From JAYUJH01 sp043765375 (GTDB taxonomy: Bacteria > Pseudomonadota > Alphaproteobacteria > Rickettsiales > UBA998): 64,000 bases of DNA. The position numbers were made by a program, and so were the translations under genes. Within the stretch, counting starts at the first letter, position 1, and every line of letters starts with the position of its first letter. Location of the stretch: assembly GCA_043765375.1 (NCBI GenBank), contig JAYUJH010000017.1, positions 62,001-126,000 on the forward strand, given 5' to 3'. Under the pieces are notes generated by a model. That model was not told the origin of the DNA, did not search any database, and worked only from the letters and a program-made list of their open reading frames with translations. Shown here piece by piece: positions 17,385 through 26,547 of the stretch.

Positions 17385-18520
17385 AAATAGTGTTGGCAAC
17401 AGGTGGAACGGGGGGGCATATTTTCCCAGCCCTCGCCTTGATGGAAGAGTTACTGAAAGCGGGTGCGGAAGTGGAGTTTATTGTTGATAAACGCTTTTTC
17501 AATTATTATGAGAAAGTTAAGCATAATTTCCCTAATGTGCCAATTCATCAAATTGCGGCAAGCTCAATTTCAGGCAATATTGCGCAAAAACTCAAAGCTG
17601 CGTGCAAAAATATATGGGCTGTGGGGCAAGCATGGGCGGTTTTGCGCCATGTTCGCCCTGATGTGGTGGTAGGTTTTGGTGGTTATCCATCATTGCCGAC
17701 AATGCTTGCTGCTTTTGGGTGTGTGCGCATCATTCATGAACAAAATGCGGTGCTTGGCAAGGCAAATCGCCTATTAGCAACTCGGGTGGATAATATCATC
17801 ACCGCATTTGATGGCGTAAGTTTTGCGGGGGTAATTCTTGGCGATGCAAGTGTTGGAGATACGAATAAAGCAAAAATATCGCCTGAAAAAATCCTAAAAT
17901 TAGGCAATCCAGTGCGTCGTGAAATATTGGAATTGGGAAGTCGTGAGTATCAAGCTCCCGATGATGGCAATAATGATGGTGCTGAGATTAATTTGTTGGT
18001 AACGGGTGGGTCACAAGCGGCGAATATTTTCGCTGAAATTATCCCGCAAGCAATTATATTATTGCCAAAATCATTGCAACAACGGTTAATCATCACGCAG
18101 CAGGCAAAAGCAGAGCAGGTGACTAAATTGCAACAGCAATATGCAAATATGGGTGTTAAGGCAGATATTGCGGTGTTTTTCGCTGATATTCCCGCAAAAT
18201 TGAAGGCTGCGCATTTGGTAATTGCTCGTAGCGGGGCTTCTACAATTGCAGAATTAAATTGCGCCGCTGTGCCAGCAATTCTTGTGCCATTGCCAAGTTC
18301 GGCTGATAATCATCAATATTATAATGCAAAATCAGTGTGTGATGCGGGTGGTGGTTGGTTGATGGAGCAAAGCGATTTCACGGCTGAAAATATGGCTGAG
18401 TTATTGCAAAAATTGCTGATGCAGCCTGAACTTTTGGTGCAAGCATCAATCGCAAGCTGTCAATTAAGCACTCCAGATGCGGCTTATGATTTAGCGCAGC
18501 ATATAATTCAAAATATTTAG
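17381..18520 (+). CDS. murG: UDP-GlcNAc transferase MurG (lipid II synthesis)
   Basis: Peripheral inner-membrane glycosyltransferase that adds GlcNAc to lipid I to make lipid II. It is 379 residues long. The N-terminal glycine-rich ATGGTGGHIFPALALMEEL is the lipid-binding loop. VVGFGGYPSLPTMLAA and HEQNAVLGKANRLLA follow, then the C-terminal UDP-GlcNAc domain with LVTGGSQAANIF, ARSGASTIAEL and PLPSSADNHQYYNA. Small extra loops occur near residues 150-170 and 190-200. It is not with the usual division/cell wall genes (murC, ftsW); instead its ATG overlaps the stop of the DUF262 gene, so it probably depends on that transcript or on a promoter inside it. Confidence 0.96.
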   Translation: MKIVLATGGTGGHIFPALALMEELLKAGAEVEFIVDKRFFNYYEKVKHNFPNVPIHQIAASSISGNIAQKLKAACKNIWAVGQAWAVLRHVRPDVVVGFGGYPSLPTMLAAFGCVRIIHEQNAVLGKANRLLATRVDNIITAFDGVSFAGVILGDASVGDTNKAKISPEKILKLGNPVRREILELGSREYQAPDDGNNDGAEINLLVTGGSQAANIFAEIIPQAIILLPKSLQQRLIITQQAKAEQVTKLQQQYANMGVKADIAVFFADIPAKLKAAHLVIARSGASTIAELNCAAVPAILVPLPSSADNHQYYNAKSVCDAGGGWLMEQSDFTAENMAELLQKLLMQPELLVQASIASCQLSTPDAAYDLAQHIIQNI

Positions 18521-18661
18521 TGATAAAATATTCATAATAAGTGCATGTGAGCCACATATAATGAATAATAATTAACATAAACAACTTGATGGGCGATAAA
18601 AATATTGCACCTGCTAACAAAATGATATTTCTTTAATGCTGATATATTAGGAATATTACTC

Positions 18662-20068
18662 ATGAAAAAATTAGAGCTTACAAAAAAATTAGCATTGATA
18701 AAAAAAACAGATTTTATAAATAAACTGAAATCTGTGAAACAAATATGCTTCACAACATTGATGATTTCGCTCGCATTTGTTGCGCAAGCAGTTGCGCAAG
18801 ATGCTCCAGTGATTGATGCGCCCGCTATAGTTGATTCTGGCAATACCACATGGGTGCTGGTTTGTTCTGCTTTGGTGATGCTTATGACTCCTGGGTTGGC
18901 TTTTTTTTATGCTGGTATGGTGAACCGCAAAAATGTAGTTTCAACATTGTTGCAAAATTATGTTTCATTAGCAGTAGTTGGGCTATTATGGGTAATGGTT
19001 GGTTATTCACTAGCTTTTAGTGAGGGCAATGGCTTTATTGGTGGTTTGGATTTTGTGATGTTGGAGGGGCTTAGCAACAAAACTTATGGTGATACGGGCG
19101 TGCCAATGCTTGCATTTGTGGCGTTTCAAATGATGTTTGCGGCGATAACTCCCGCCTTGATTACGGGTTCAGTGGCGGAAAGAGTGAACTTTTCGGCATG
19201 GATTTTGATGATGGCGTTGTGGAGTTTGTTCGTTTATGCACCTGTTGCGCATTGGGTATGGGGTGCTGGTGGCTGGATTGCAGCGGAAGGCGGGCTAGAT
19301 TTCGCTGGTGGATTGGTGGTTCACATCACCGCTGGGGTTGCGGGATTAATATGTGCCAAAACATTCGGACGACGCATTAATGCTGATGATGTTAATCACC
19401 CTAACGATATTTCCATGATAATGCTCGGCGGGGCGTTGCTATGGTTTGGTTGGTTTGGCTTTAATGCTGGGTCGGCAATTTCATCTGGTCACTTGGCATC
19501 GCACGCCTTCATGACAACATATGTCGGTGCATCAGCATCGTTTGTGGCGTGGATGATGTTTGATTGGTTGAAACATAAACGTCCAAGTGCTGTTGGTGCA
19601 ACAATTGGTTTGGTGGTCGGGTTGGTGACAATCACTCCTGCTGCGGGTTATGTTTCCATTCAATCTGCCATCATAATGTGCTTTATTTCAGGGCTATATT
19701 GCAATATGTTCACCCATATGATTAAAACCCGCACCAAGCTAGATGATGCGCTTGATGTGTTTGCTTGCCATGGTATGGGTGGAATATTAGGGGCAATCAT
19801 GACGGGATTATTCGCTGAAACTGCGGTTAATCCCGCCGTCACAGTGCAAGGATTTTTCATTAGCGGTGAAACGGGGTTGTTATTTGCTAACCTTAAAGCA
19901 ATAATCGTGGTTTGTGCATATACGGCGGTGGTGACTTATGTGTTGATTAAATTAGTTAATTTAATCACGCCAATTCGCATTTCACAAGAGCATGAAGAAC
20001 GTGGTTTGGACGATGCAATGCACGGGGAATCTGTAACACATAATATTTTAGGAGGAAAAAATGGTTGA
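18662..20068 (+). CDS. amtB: Ammonium transporter AmtB
   Basis: Ammonium channel/transporter of the inner membrane, 468 residues, about eleven membrane segments. An N-terminal signal-like segment (about 30-48, ending AVAQDA) precedes the channel. Visible landmarks are TPGLAFFYAGMVNRKNV, PALITGSVAERVNF, the pore VVHITAGVAGL with the first conserved His, and FGWFGFNAGSA. The C-terminal tail ISQEHEERGLDDAMHGE is the region that docks PII proteins in other species, yet no glnK is adjacent. Its last codons contain the ribosome site of the following ridA-like gene. A palindrome at 18530-18566 upstream could be a murG terminator or an operator. Confidence 0.96.
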   Translation: MKKLELTKKLALIKKTDFINKLKSVKQICFTTLMISLAFVAQAVAQDAPVIDAPAIVDSGNTTWVLVCSALVMLMTPGLAFFYAGMVNRKNVVSTLLQNYVSLAVVGLLWVMVGYSLAFSEGNGFIGGLDFVMLEGLSNKTYGDTGVPMLAFVAFQMMFAAITPALITGSVAERVNFSAWILMMALWSLFVYAPVAHWVWGAGGWIAAEGGLDFAGGLVVHITAGVAGLICAKTFGRRINADDVNHPNDISMIMLGGALLWFGWFGFNAGSAISSGHLASHAFMTTYVGASASFVAWMMFDWLKHKRPSAVGATIGLVVGLVTITPAAGYVSIQSAIIMCFISGLYCNMFTHMIKTRTKLDDALDVFACHGMGGILGAIMTGLFAETAVNPAVTVQGFFISGETGLLFANLKAIIVVCAYTAVVTYVLIKLVNLITPIRISQEHEERGLDDAMHGESVTHNILGGKNG

Positions 20069-20444
20069 AGTTAAACAAGTTGAAAATAAAGCTGAAATTA
20101 TCCGCATAGATTCGGGCGCACGCATGAGTGATGCGGTGGTTTTTGATAAGCGGGCTTATCTCTCGGGAGTGGTGGCGGGTGATGCTTATGGCAAAAGCAT
20201 TTATGAGCAAACCAAAGATGTGCTTAAGCAAATTGATGAGTTGCTGGCAAAATGTGGCAGTGACAAGGAGCATATTTTGAAGGCTAATATTTGGCTGGCG
20301 GACATTGCAACTTTTTCTGAAATGAATCGTGCTTGGGACGCTTGGGCAGTGAAGGGCAAAACTTCCGCTCGTGCCACCGTTGAAGCAAAACTCGCTGATG
20401 CTGGTTATGGCGTGGAGATTATGGTGGAAGCCGCTGTTAAATAA
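20061..20444 (+). CDS. RidA/YjgF family protein
   Basis: Member of the Rid family, whose best-known members hydrolyse reactive enamine/imine intermediates such as 2-aminoacrylate. It is 127 residues with RMSDAVVFDKRAYLSG, a Q-D-V-L-like QTKDVLKQIDELLAKCG and KANIWLADIATFSEMNRAW. The RidA catalytic Arg position seems to fall in SARATVEAKLA. The strand order and length fit the small trimeric Rid fold. The ATG overlaps the end of amtB by eight bases and uses a perfect aggagg located inside amtB, so the two are cotranslated. A link to nitrogen metabolism is inferred from that pairing; the exact subfamily is not settled. Confidence 0.85.
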   Translation: MVEVKQVENKAEIIRIDSGARMSDAVVFDKRAYLSGVVAGDAYGKSIYEQTKDVLKQIDELLAKCGSDKEHILKANIWLADIATFSEMNRAWDAWAVKGKTSARATVEAKLADAGYGVEIMVEAAVK

Positions 20445-20566
20445 TCCCGACATAATTCTGTTCGCAGTCGCAACATATTTTCATAATTTTGCATTTTATA
20501 AACTTTTTCTTAATCATATATCTGATATTATATAGTTTAAGTTAATTCAAATGGTGCAAATTAAAC

Positions 20567-21025
20567 ATGTTTTTGATGAGTTCAGAGGTAATCCCCTTGT
20601 CTAGTTTTAGAGATAATCAATCCACAGGAAAAACTATATTAATTGTTGAGGATAATGACCTCAATTTGAAATTATTTCGTGATTTGCTCGGTGCAAATGG
20701 ATACATCACGATTGAAACAAAGGAAGGGTTGGAGGCAATAACAATTGCGAAAACAATGCGCCCCGATTTGATTTTGATGGATATTCAACTGCCCGAAATA
20801 TCAGGGTTGGAAGTGACAAGGCGCATCAAGGCTGATAAAGATATTAGCGGCATTCCAATCATTGCGGTGACAGCATTTGCCATGAAAAATGATGAGGAAA
20901 AAATATTGCGAGCTGGTTGCGAGGCTTATATTTCTAAGCCGATTTCTATTACGGATTTTTTGGCAACTATTCGCTATTTTCTGGGTGAATCAGAAGAAGG
21001 TGCGTGGTTGAAAGAACTTGCATGA
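20567..21025 (+). CDS. divK: Cell-cycle response regulator DivK
   Basis: Single-domain receiver that, in Caulobacter-type cells, is controlled by the PleC/DivJ kinases and inhibits the CckA-ChpT-CtrA relay through DivL. The core is very close to DivK: ILIVEDNDLNLKLFRDLL, acceptor Asp72 in LILMDIQLPEISGLEVT, VTAFAMKNDEEKI and GCEAYISKPIS. The annotated start adds about 20 residues before the receiver. A TTG further in (MSSFRDNQS), preceded by agaggt, is a plausible alternative that would restore the usual length. The stop overlaps the pleD start by four bases. Partners in the window are PleD and ChpT. Confidence 0.94.
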   Translation: MFLMSSEVIPLSSFRDNQSTGKTILIVEDNDLNLKLFRDLLGANGYITIETKEGLEAITIAKTMRPDLILMDIQLPEISGLEVTRRIKADKDISGIPIIAVTAFAMKNDEEKILRAGCEAYISKPISITDFLATIRYFLGESEEGAWLKELA

Positions 21026-22440
21026 CCGCATTAATCCTCGTTGTTGATGATATTCCTGCTAATGTGAAACTGCTTGAGATAAAGCTCACAAATGAATATT
21101 ATGATGTGGTGACAGCAGTTGATGGGGCGGAAGCATTGCTAAAAATCGTGGAGCATAAGCCAGATTTAGTGTTGCTTGATGTGATGATGCCAGGAATGAA
21201 CGGTTTTGAGGTATGTCAACGAATTAAGGCGAATATTGAAGTTTCGCACATTCCCGTAGTGATGGTAACCGCGCTTTCTGATGTGGCTGACCGTGTGCGT
21301 GGGTTGGAAGTGGGTGCTGATGATTTTGTGAGCAAACCAATAAACGATACTGCATTATTTGCTCGGGTGAAATCACTGGTGCGCATCAAAGTTTTGCTTG
21401 ACGAATTGCGCCTGCGTGACAAAACAGGCAAGCAAGTTGGGGTGATAGGTGAGGAAAAAAATAGTTTCATTGCTGATGTCGCTGGGGCGCATGTGGTGCT
21501 GGTTGATGATGATATCGTGCAGGCAAGGAATATTACTGAGCGATTGAAAAATAACTATCAAGTGGAGCATTTTTCTGAACCAGATATTGCGCTGGAAGCA
21601 TTAAAAACCACGTTGCAACCAGACGTTATTATGATTAGCACAATGTTATCCGACGTTGATGGATTGCGTATGGCGGCGCAATTGAAGAATGTGGAGCGGT
21701 TGCGTCACGTGCCAATCATCGTGTTGGTTGATGAAGAAGAGCAGCATTTGATGCTCAAAGGGTTGGAGCTTGGAATTAACGACTATATTTCCGTGCCAAT
21801 TGAGTTGAATGAAATGGAGGCTCGCCTAAAAACGCAAATTAGACGCAAAAAATATCAAGATGTTTTGCGAACAAGTTATCAGCAAAGTGTGGCGATGGCA
21901 GTGACTGATAGCTTAACGGGGTTATATAACCGCCATTTCCTAGATGCGCATTTGAATAATATGGTGACGAGCGCGATTAATAACAAAAAGCCATTTTCAA
22001 TCATGATGCTGGATATGGATCACTTCAAATCCGTTAATGATACTTACGGACATGATGTGGGTGATGAGATTTTGAAGGAGCTTGCCAAGCGCATGGTTGA
22101 TTCCACTCGTAGTTCGGATTTGACAGCACGAATAGGTGGTGAGGAGTTTATGATTTTGCTACCTGAAACTAGCCTCGCCGATGCTTATGGAATGGCGGAT
22201 AGAATGCGGGCAAAACTTGCGGGAACGGCTTTTCCCGTTTCTCACTCGGTAGGGGAGATTACTAAGACGATAAGCATAGGGATTGCTGAGTTGAACCTCG
22301 CAAGTGACAATGCCGCAGCGATGATAAAACGGGCGGATAATGCGCTTTATGAAGCGAAAAATACTGGACGAAATAAAGTTTGCCCTGTGCCAAGACAGGT
22401 TGCATCAGCGCAACAAATTAATCGTAATTATGATTTTTAA
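21022..22440 (+). CDS. pleD: Response regulator diguanylate cyclase PleD
   Basis: Makes cyclic di-GMP when phosphorylated; in Caulobacter it controls the swarmer-to-stalked transition. It is 472 residues from the ATG at 21022. I prefer this to the GTG at 21004, because it gives the family N-terminus MTALILVVDDIPAN and an ATGA overlap with divK. The first receiver has acceptor Asp53 in LLLDVMMPGMNG. The second receiver is degenerate, with Ser in place of the acceptor Asp (VIMISTMLSD), as expected for the PleD adaptor domain. The GGDEF domain has LTGLYNRHF, MLDMDHFKSVND and active site RIGGEEF, with an RSSD inhibitory I-site just before it, so product feedback is probably retained. Confidence 0.96.
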   Translation: MTALILVVDDIPANVKLLEIKLTNEYYDVVTAVDGAEALLKIVEHKPDLVLLDVMMPGMNGFEVCQRIKANIEVSHIPVVMVTALSDVADRVRGLEVGADDFVSKPINDTALFARVKSLVRIKVLLDELRLRDKTGKQVGVIGEEKNSFIADVAGAHVVLVDDDIVQARNITERLKNNYQVEHFSEPDIALEALKTTLQPDVIMISTMLSDVDGLRMAAQLKNVERLRHVPIIVLVDEEEQHLMLKGLELGINDYISVPIELNEMEARLKTQIRRKKYQDVLRTSYQQSVAMAVTDSLTGLYNRHFLDAHLNNMVTSAINNKKPFSIMMLDMDHFKSVNDTYGHDVGDEILKELAKRMVDSTRSSDLTARIGGEEFMILLPETSLADAYGMADRMRAKLAGTAFPVSHSVGEITKTISIGIAELNLASDNAAAMIKRADNALYEAKNTGRNKVCPVPRQVASAQQINRNYDF

Positions 22441-22460
22441 GTGGTGATTGTAAGTTTGTA

Positions 22461-23381
22461 TTATGATTTTTGAGTGGATTTTTGCAACGTCAAAATTGCC
22501 CATTCATCAATATGAATTATGTTTTGCAAAAAAAATCCTCTATGCTGAAAATGAGCAAAAACTCGCCTAATATCCCTCGCATAAAAGCCAGATAAAATAA
22601 TTCTGCCACCATGTGACAAATGCGAACTAATTGCGCCAGACATTTTGCATATTGGTTTGGCGAGAATATTAGCGATGATTAAATCATATTGCTTGCCATA
22701 AATCACTGGCGTGTTGAAGCCATCGCCAACTGCCGTGGTGATGCGATTATGCAATTTGTTGCGGGTGATGTTTTCTTTGGCGACTTTAACGGCGACTGTA
22801 TCATTATCAACCGCTAAAATATTTGCAGCAGGGGCGAGTAGGCTAGCGACCATTGCAAGCAAAGCTGTGCCACAACCCATATCTAATATATTTTGGGAAT
22901 GCTCGGTTTTGAGTGATTTGATAATCGCCTTTGCACAACCATAAGTTGTTCCATGTTCGCCCGTGCCAAACGCTGCACCAGCATCTAGGCGGATAATTTT
23001 GTTACCATATGGTAATTCACAATCATCATAATGGGTTCCTGCAACCGTGATGTTGCCAATTTGCAACATTGGAGTTGCTTGGCGTGAGTGCATCACCCAA
23101 TCAATATTATTAACTTTCGCACATTCAAGTAACGATATTTCCACATCATATGATGCTGCAATCACGGCAATGAAAGCGTGCATTTTGTTTGCATTAATCT
23201 CATCAGCATCAGCATATATTGTGATGATGTTTGGATCTTCCAATATATCGCAAGCGATGCTGAGTATTGCGGGAATGTCAGATAATGCTTCAAATATCGC
23301 TTCATTGGCATCGCTACATTTCAATTTGAATGCAACTAAATTATCAGCTTGCGCAAATATGTTGTTTGGTTGATGCAACAT
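22461..23381 (-). CDS. prmA: Ribosomal protein L11 methyltransferase PrmA
   Basis: SAM-dependent enzyme that trimethylates ribosomal protein L11. It is 306 residues long. Landmarks are RLDAGAAFGTGEHGTTYGC (about 150), the SAM motif LDMGCGTALLAMVASLL (about 183), and DLIIANILAKPICKM, with the N-P-P-(Y/F)-like element NILAKP typical of PrmA. The ATG abuts the tadG stop directly (TAA then ATG), so it is cotranscribed with the pilus genes although unrelated in function. It converges on pleD, with 20 bases between the two stops. Confidence 0.93.
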   Translation of the reverse strand: MLHQPNNIFAQADNLVAFKLKCSDANEAIFEALSDIPAILSIACDILEDPNIITIYADADEINANKMHAFIAVIAASYDVEISLLECAKVNNIDWVMHSRQATPMLQIGNITVAGTHYDDCELPYGNKIIRLDAGAAFGTGEHGTTYGCAKAIIKSLKTEHSQNILDMGCGTALLAMVASLLAPAANILAVDNDTVAVKVAKENITRNKLHNRITTAVGDGFNTPVIYGKQYDLIIANILAKPICKMSGAISSHLSHGGRIILSGFYARDIRRVFAHFQHRGFFLQNIIHIDEWAILTLQKSTQKS

Positions 23382-24665
23382 TTATTTGGTGATGCGCAAA
23401 TTAATTAAATTACTGGCGATCTGATCAAATACTTCTGCTAACTGCTCCGTATTTGTAGCATTATAGCTTTGCCCGGGATTTGCACAATTATTCAGCAAAA
23501 CCCTAGTTTTGAGATTTGGGTTATCAGGAACGTCAAATGCAACAGTGTAAATTGTTACGCCCTCTTGCTTGGCTGATGCGCATAATTCCGCAAATCTATC
23601 ATCTGCTGCAAAGTCACGACGAAATCCTTGTTTATCGCCACTTAACACTGTGCCATCACAACTATAGTTAGGATATTCATTCTCGCCATCAGTCAAAAGC
23701 AACAGAACTTTTTGAGTGGATCTATTTATAACCTGTCCAATATCCACTGGAGGGTTGACGGCAGCAGATGAACCCGCAAATAGACTTTGACTTTCAAGCT
23801 TGAGCGATGACCAGCCCCACCACATAGCAGTTGCGATGTTTGAACCGCCTTCTTCAGGTGCTTTGGCTGTGTTTTGTATGGTGCTGATTATTGCGGTTGG
23901 ATCTCTCGTTAACCCTATGGCTTTTGGCAGGGCATCTGATTTTTCAAAACAAAAATTGAAATCCTGCACTGAATTATCAATGCGCACCGAATGAGAGAAT
24001 GGAATGAATGAATATGATGCACTGCCACCGCTAGTTGCCGTAACTGAGCTTTGAATTGTATTAATGAAATTAACCGCTTGAGTTTTCATAGTGTTGAATT
24101 TTTCGCAAGTTGGGTCAGGGACTCGTGGTTTGTTATCCCACATGCTACCAGTGCCAAGCATAAAACACATTGAGGGAGTGAAATCTAACACTAATGCAAT
24201 TTCAACTGCATTTGCTTGCCGAACTACCTGCGATTTAATATCAATATTAAAACTTGCCACCGCCTCTTTTGGGTTGCTTAATTTGAATATTCCCGCAAAA
24301 ACCAATGGCATTTCAGCATCGGTGATTGAGCCATTAACTTGACCAGTTGCAGGATTAAAGTCAATTTTAATGTCACTGTCTTCCACATTTACATTTAAGT
24401 TGGCAGGAAAATTAGCACGAAAAAACTCTATTCCACGGGCGGTGATTGCTCCAGGATCTTTTTCCTGCAATCTAGCAGTTGCAATCCTTGAGGCACCAAG
24501 CACGGCAGCATCTAGGGCGGTGAGCATTTTATTTCTAACCAAGAAGTATCTGCCCATATCAATGGCAACCCCAATGAACACTAATAGAGTGAGGATACTA
24601 AGCCCAATGATGGGGGCAACTGCGCCTCTATCATTTTTCACATTTCGTTTGAAATAATTTAACAT
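23382..24665 (-). CDS. tadG: TadG-like pilus assembly protein with von Willebrand A domain
   Basis: A 427-residue protein of the Flp/Tad pilus system. Residues 1-60 hold the Tad-type N-terminus, with RGAVAPIIGLSILTLLVFIG as a single membrane segment and YFLVRNKMLTALDAAVLGASR after it. A vWA domain starts at about residue 152 with IALVLDFTPSMCFM, a MIDAS-like D-x-T-x-S, and continues with LLLLTDGENEYPN. It would sit in the inner membrane with the vWA domain in the periplasm. It is the third of three Tad-like genes in a row (tadE at 26488, the Cys-rich TadE at 25828, then this). No tadA, tadB/C, rcpA or flp prepilin gene is in the window. Confidence 0.82.
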   Translation of the reverse strand: MLNYFKRNVKNDRGAVAPIIGLSILTLLVFIGVAIDMGRYFLVRNKMLTALDAAVLGASRIATARLQEKDPGAITARGIEFFRANFPANLNVNVEDSDIKIDFNPATGQVNGSITDAEMPLVFAGIFKLSNPKEAVASFNIDIKSQVVRQANAVEIALVLDFTPSMCFMLGTGSMWDNKPRVPDPTCEKFNTMKTQAVNFINTIQSSVTATSGGSASYSFIPFSHSVRIDNSVQDFNFCFEKSDALPKAIGLTRDPTAIISTIQNTAKAPEEGGSNIATAMWWGWSSLKLESQSLFAGSSAAVNPPVDIGQVINRSTQKVLLLLTDGENEYPNYSCDGTVLSGDKQGFRRDFAADDRFAELCASAKQEGVTIYTVAFDVPDNPNLKTRVLLNNCANPGQSYNATNTEQLAEVFDQIASNLINLRITK

Positions 24666-24703
24666 ATTCTTCTATCCTGATTTGAATAATAATTCATTAT
24701 AAA

Positions 24704-25828
24704 TTAGCTACCAAAAACTGGTTTTGGAGTGGGAGCACAGCTATTATTGCACTTACACCCTTGACAAGGTGGTGGAGGTGGTGGAGGTGGTGGTGGTGGA
24801 CAGCTATTATTGCACTGACATCCTTGGCAAGGTGGAGGCGGAGGTGGTTGACAAACAAGGTTATTAGGGTCGGTTGCGGGAACTTTTTTATCTTCCTCAT
24901 CATAGCAACCATAACAAAGTTTGGTTTTAGCATCTGCATTTGCACAACAATTGTTTCTTTTTGGGCAGCTATATTCAGGATCTAACAAAGCTGGAACGCA
25001 TGTTCGCAATTTATTTTTCATGTCTCCATTTGTGTTATCTGGATTTTCTGGGTCAATATAGCATTTGCAAGGGTGAGGCATATCTGCTGTTGAGAGTGGC
25101 CAAAGATCATAATCTCGTTTGCCAAAATCTTTATTTTGTCCGAAATCAGGATTATTATCCTCCACACCACGATAATAACCGCAGACGGCTGGAATTGGCC
25201 CCACATCTTGAATTGCAATTGGCCCTAACGGATTTAACAAAAGTGGATTACGATAAACATAAAATGATGGTTTATAGAGTTTTCTGCCGTCAAAATCGGG
25301 AACTCCACCACCACCAAACTTAAAGCTGGATAAAAAATCACCAAACAAATTATTATGAGTAACTCGGGTTTCCACCGCAATGACGCTATCATTCGGGTTT
25401 AAGGTTAGCCCACCTAAATCGGCAGCGGGGACTGGAGTTCCAACACTACCCAATTCTGACGCCGTATTATTCATTGCACTTTGGTAAGTTATGCGCTGAG
25501 GCTCGGCCACGCCACCTGCAACAGGCGGGCGTTGAATCAATGAAAATACAAATCCATCTTCGGAATCTGGCTTATAACCGAGCAATTCCTCAAAAGTTTT
25601 TGTTAGTGCAGCACCGTTAGCATCAAGGCTGGTTGGCTCTTGCGTTTGTGAGATAATATCAGCCATTTGCGCTGAAACTTTATCAATTTTTTGATTGGTT
25701 AATATATATCTTGATATTTCAACGACTGATATTACTAAAAACAACAATAATGGCAGGACGATGGCAAACTCAATCGCTGCAACTCCTTTATTATTGGTTC
25801 TGATATTTTTGTTGGCTTGAAATGTCAT
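24704..25828 (-). CDS. TadE-like protein with cysteine-rich, polyproline C-terminal tail
   Basis: A 374-residue protein. The N-terminus is TadE-like, with NKGVAAIEFAIVLPLLLFL (conserved Glu in the hydrophobic segment) followed by SRYILTNQKIDKVSAQMADI. After about residue 215 it turns into an unusual tail with about 18 cysteines. The final part repeats the motif CQGC(Q/K)CNNSC twice, each copy preceded by a run of prolines (6 and 11). The repeat is a 63-bp duplication visible at DNA level. The tail would be periplasmic or exposed on the pilus, where the cysteines could form disulfides or bind metal; this is inference. A DsbB homologue is encoded at 49985. I know no named family with this tail. 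Confidence 0.75.
   Translation of the reverse strand: MTFQANKNIRTNNKGVAAIEFAIVLPLLLFLVISVVEISRYILTNQKIDKVSAQMADIISQTQEPTSLDANGAALTKTFEELLGYKPDSEDGFVFSLIQRPPVAGGVAEPQRITYQSAMNNTASELGSVGTPVPAADLGGLTLNPNDSVIAVETRVTHNNLFGDFLSSFKFGGGGVPDFDGRKLYKPSFYVYRNPLLLNPLGPIAIQDVGPIPAVCGYYRGVEDNNPDFGQNKDFGKRDYDLWPLSTADMPHPCKCYIDPENPDNTNGDMKNKLRTCVPALLDPEYSCPKRNNCCANADAKTKLCYGCYDEEDKKVPATDPNNLVCQPPPPPPCQGCQCNNSCPPPPPPPPPPPCQGCKCNNSCAPTPKPVFGS
24738..24835. repeat. 63-bp duplication with GGT/GGA repeats in the TadE-like gene
   Basis: The 35-bp segments at 24738-24772 and 24801-24835 are nearly identical (both begin cagctattattgcact) and start 63 bases apart, a multiple of three. The spacer is a GGT/GGA trinucleotide run that encodes polyproline in the minus-strand gene. 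The repeat adds or removes whole 21-residue units without shifting the frame. Confidence 0.88.
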
Positions 25829-25888
25829 AAAAAATCTCTGATAGGCGAAAAATTACTAATATTTGTTTGTTATGTTATGAATATATTT

Positions 25889-26488
25889 TTATTGAAAGTT
25901 TTCATTGAGAACGAGCAGTGAAGAATTAAGCAATATCTCATTTGGGGTGTTGCTTCCACTTACTAATCCATTCATTAATCCTGCTAATGGAGTGATTAAT
26001 TTCCAGCAATATGCAACATTATAAATTACAATTTGTCCGCCTGCCCCAGCATCATTGCAGCTTGCGGCGTTATCAATCGCTGAACCGCATGTGTATTTTC
26101 CATCACCAGAACCTGCTGGAATACCTGCAAAATTATTGCCCAGATTTTGGCAAGTTATGCTGATTTTGTCTGAATCAAGGAACCCACCAGATTGTGCGAT
26201 GATGTTATTTCTAATCATATCTACCCTGTCATCACCTTGTGCAACGTCAGCGTCACCAACATATTCATCGCCTGTTATTCCCAAGCGGGAGCTAATTGTG
26301 GCGGCATTTTCAATGATGCTATTAGCAAAATATATCATGCTAAACTCTATGATTCCCATTATCAACAAAAACAACGGAAATGCGATTAATGCAAACTCAA
26401 CTGCAGTTGCCCCAGAATTATTATTTGTGATTTTTTTCATATTTGCCATTTTTTTGTGTAACATTGCGAGATATTTTGAATATTTCAC
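25889..26488 (-). CDS. tadE: TadE-like pilus assembly protein
   Basis: Pseudopilin-like protein of the Flp/Tad system, 199 residues at most. The TadE domain is NNNSGATAVEFALIAFPLFL (about 22-41) with the conserved Glu, continuing into a membrane helix and FANSIIENAATISSRLG. The rest is periplasmic, with five Cys at about residues 115-160. The longest frame opens with GTG at 26488. ATG codons at positions 9, 14 and 17 are possible starts, and none has a clear ribosome site. It is first in the run of three Tad genes and prmA. Sequence is typical of a minor pilin, not of the major Flp subunit. Confidence 0.82.
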   Translation of the reverse strand: MKYSKYLAMLHKKMANMKKITNNNSGATAVEFALIAFPLFLLIMGIIEFSMIYFANSIIENAATISSRLGITGDEYVGDADVAQGDDRVDMIRNNIIAQSGGFLDSDKISITCQNLGNNFAGIPAGSGDGKYTCGSAIDNAASCNDAGAGGQIVIYNVAYCWKLITPLAGLMNGLVSGSNTPNEILLNSSLLVLNENFQ

Positions 26489-26547
26489 AATATTTCATTA
26501 TGTTTGAATAAAATATAATCTACATTATACATTAATATTTGTTTATT

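Noticed and set aside
24761..24985. Trp/Arg-rich plus-strand frame
   Set aside because: Antisense reading of the polyproline-coding GGT/GGA run of the TadE-like gene.
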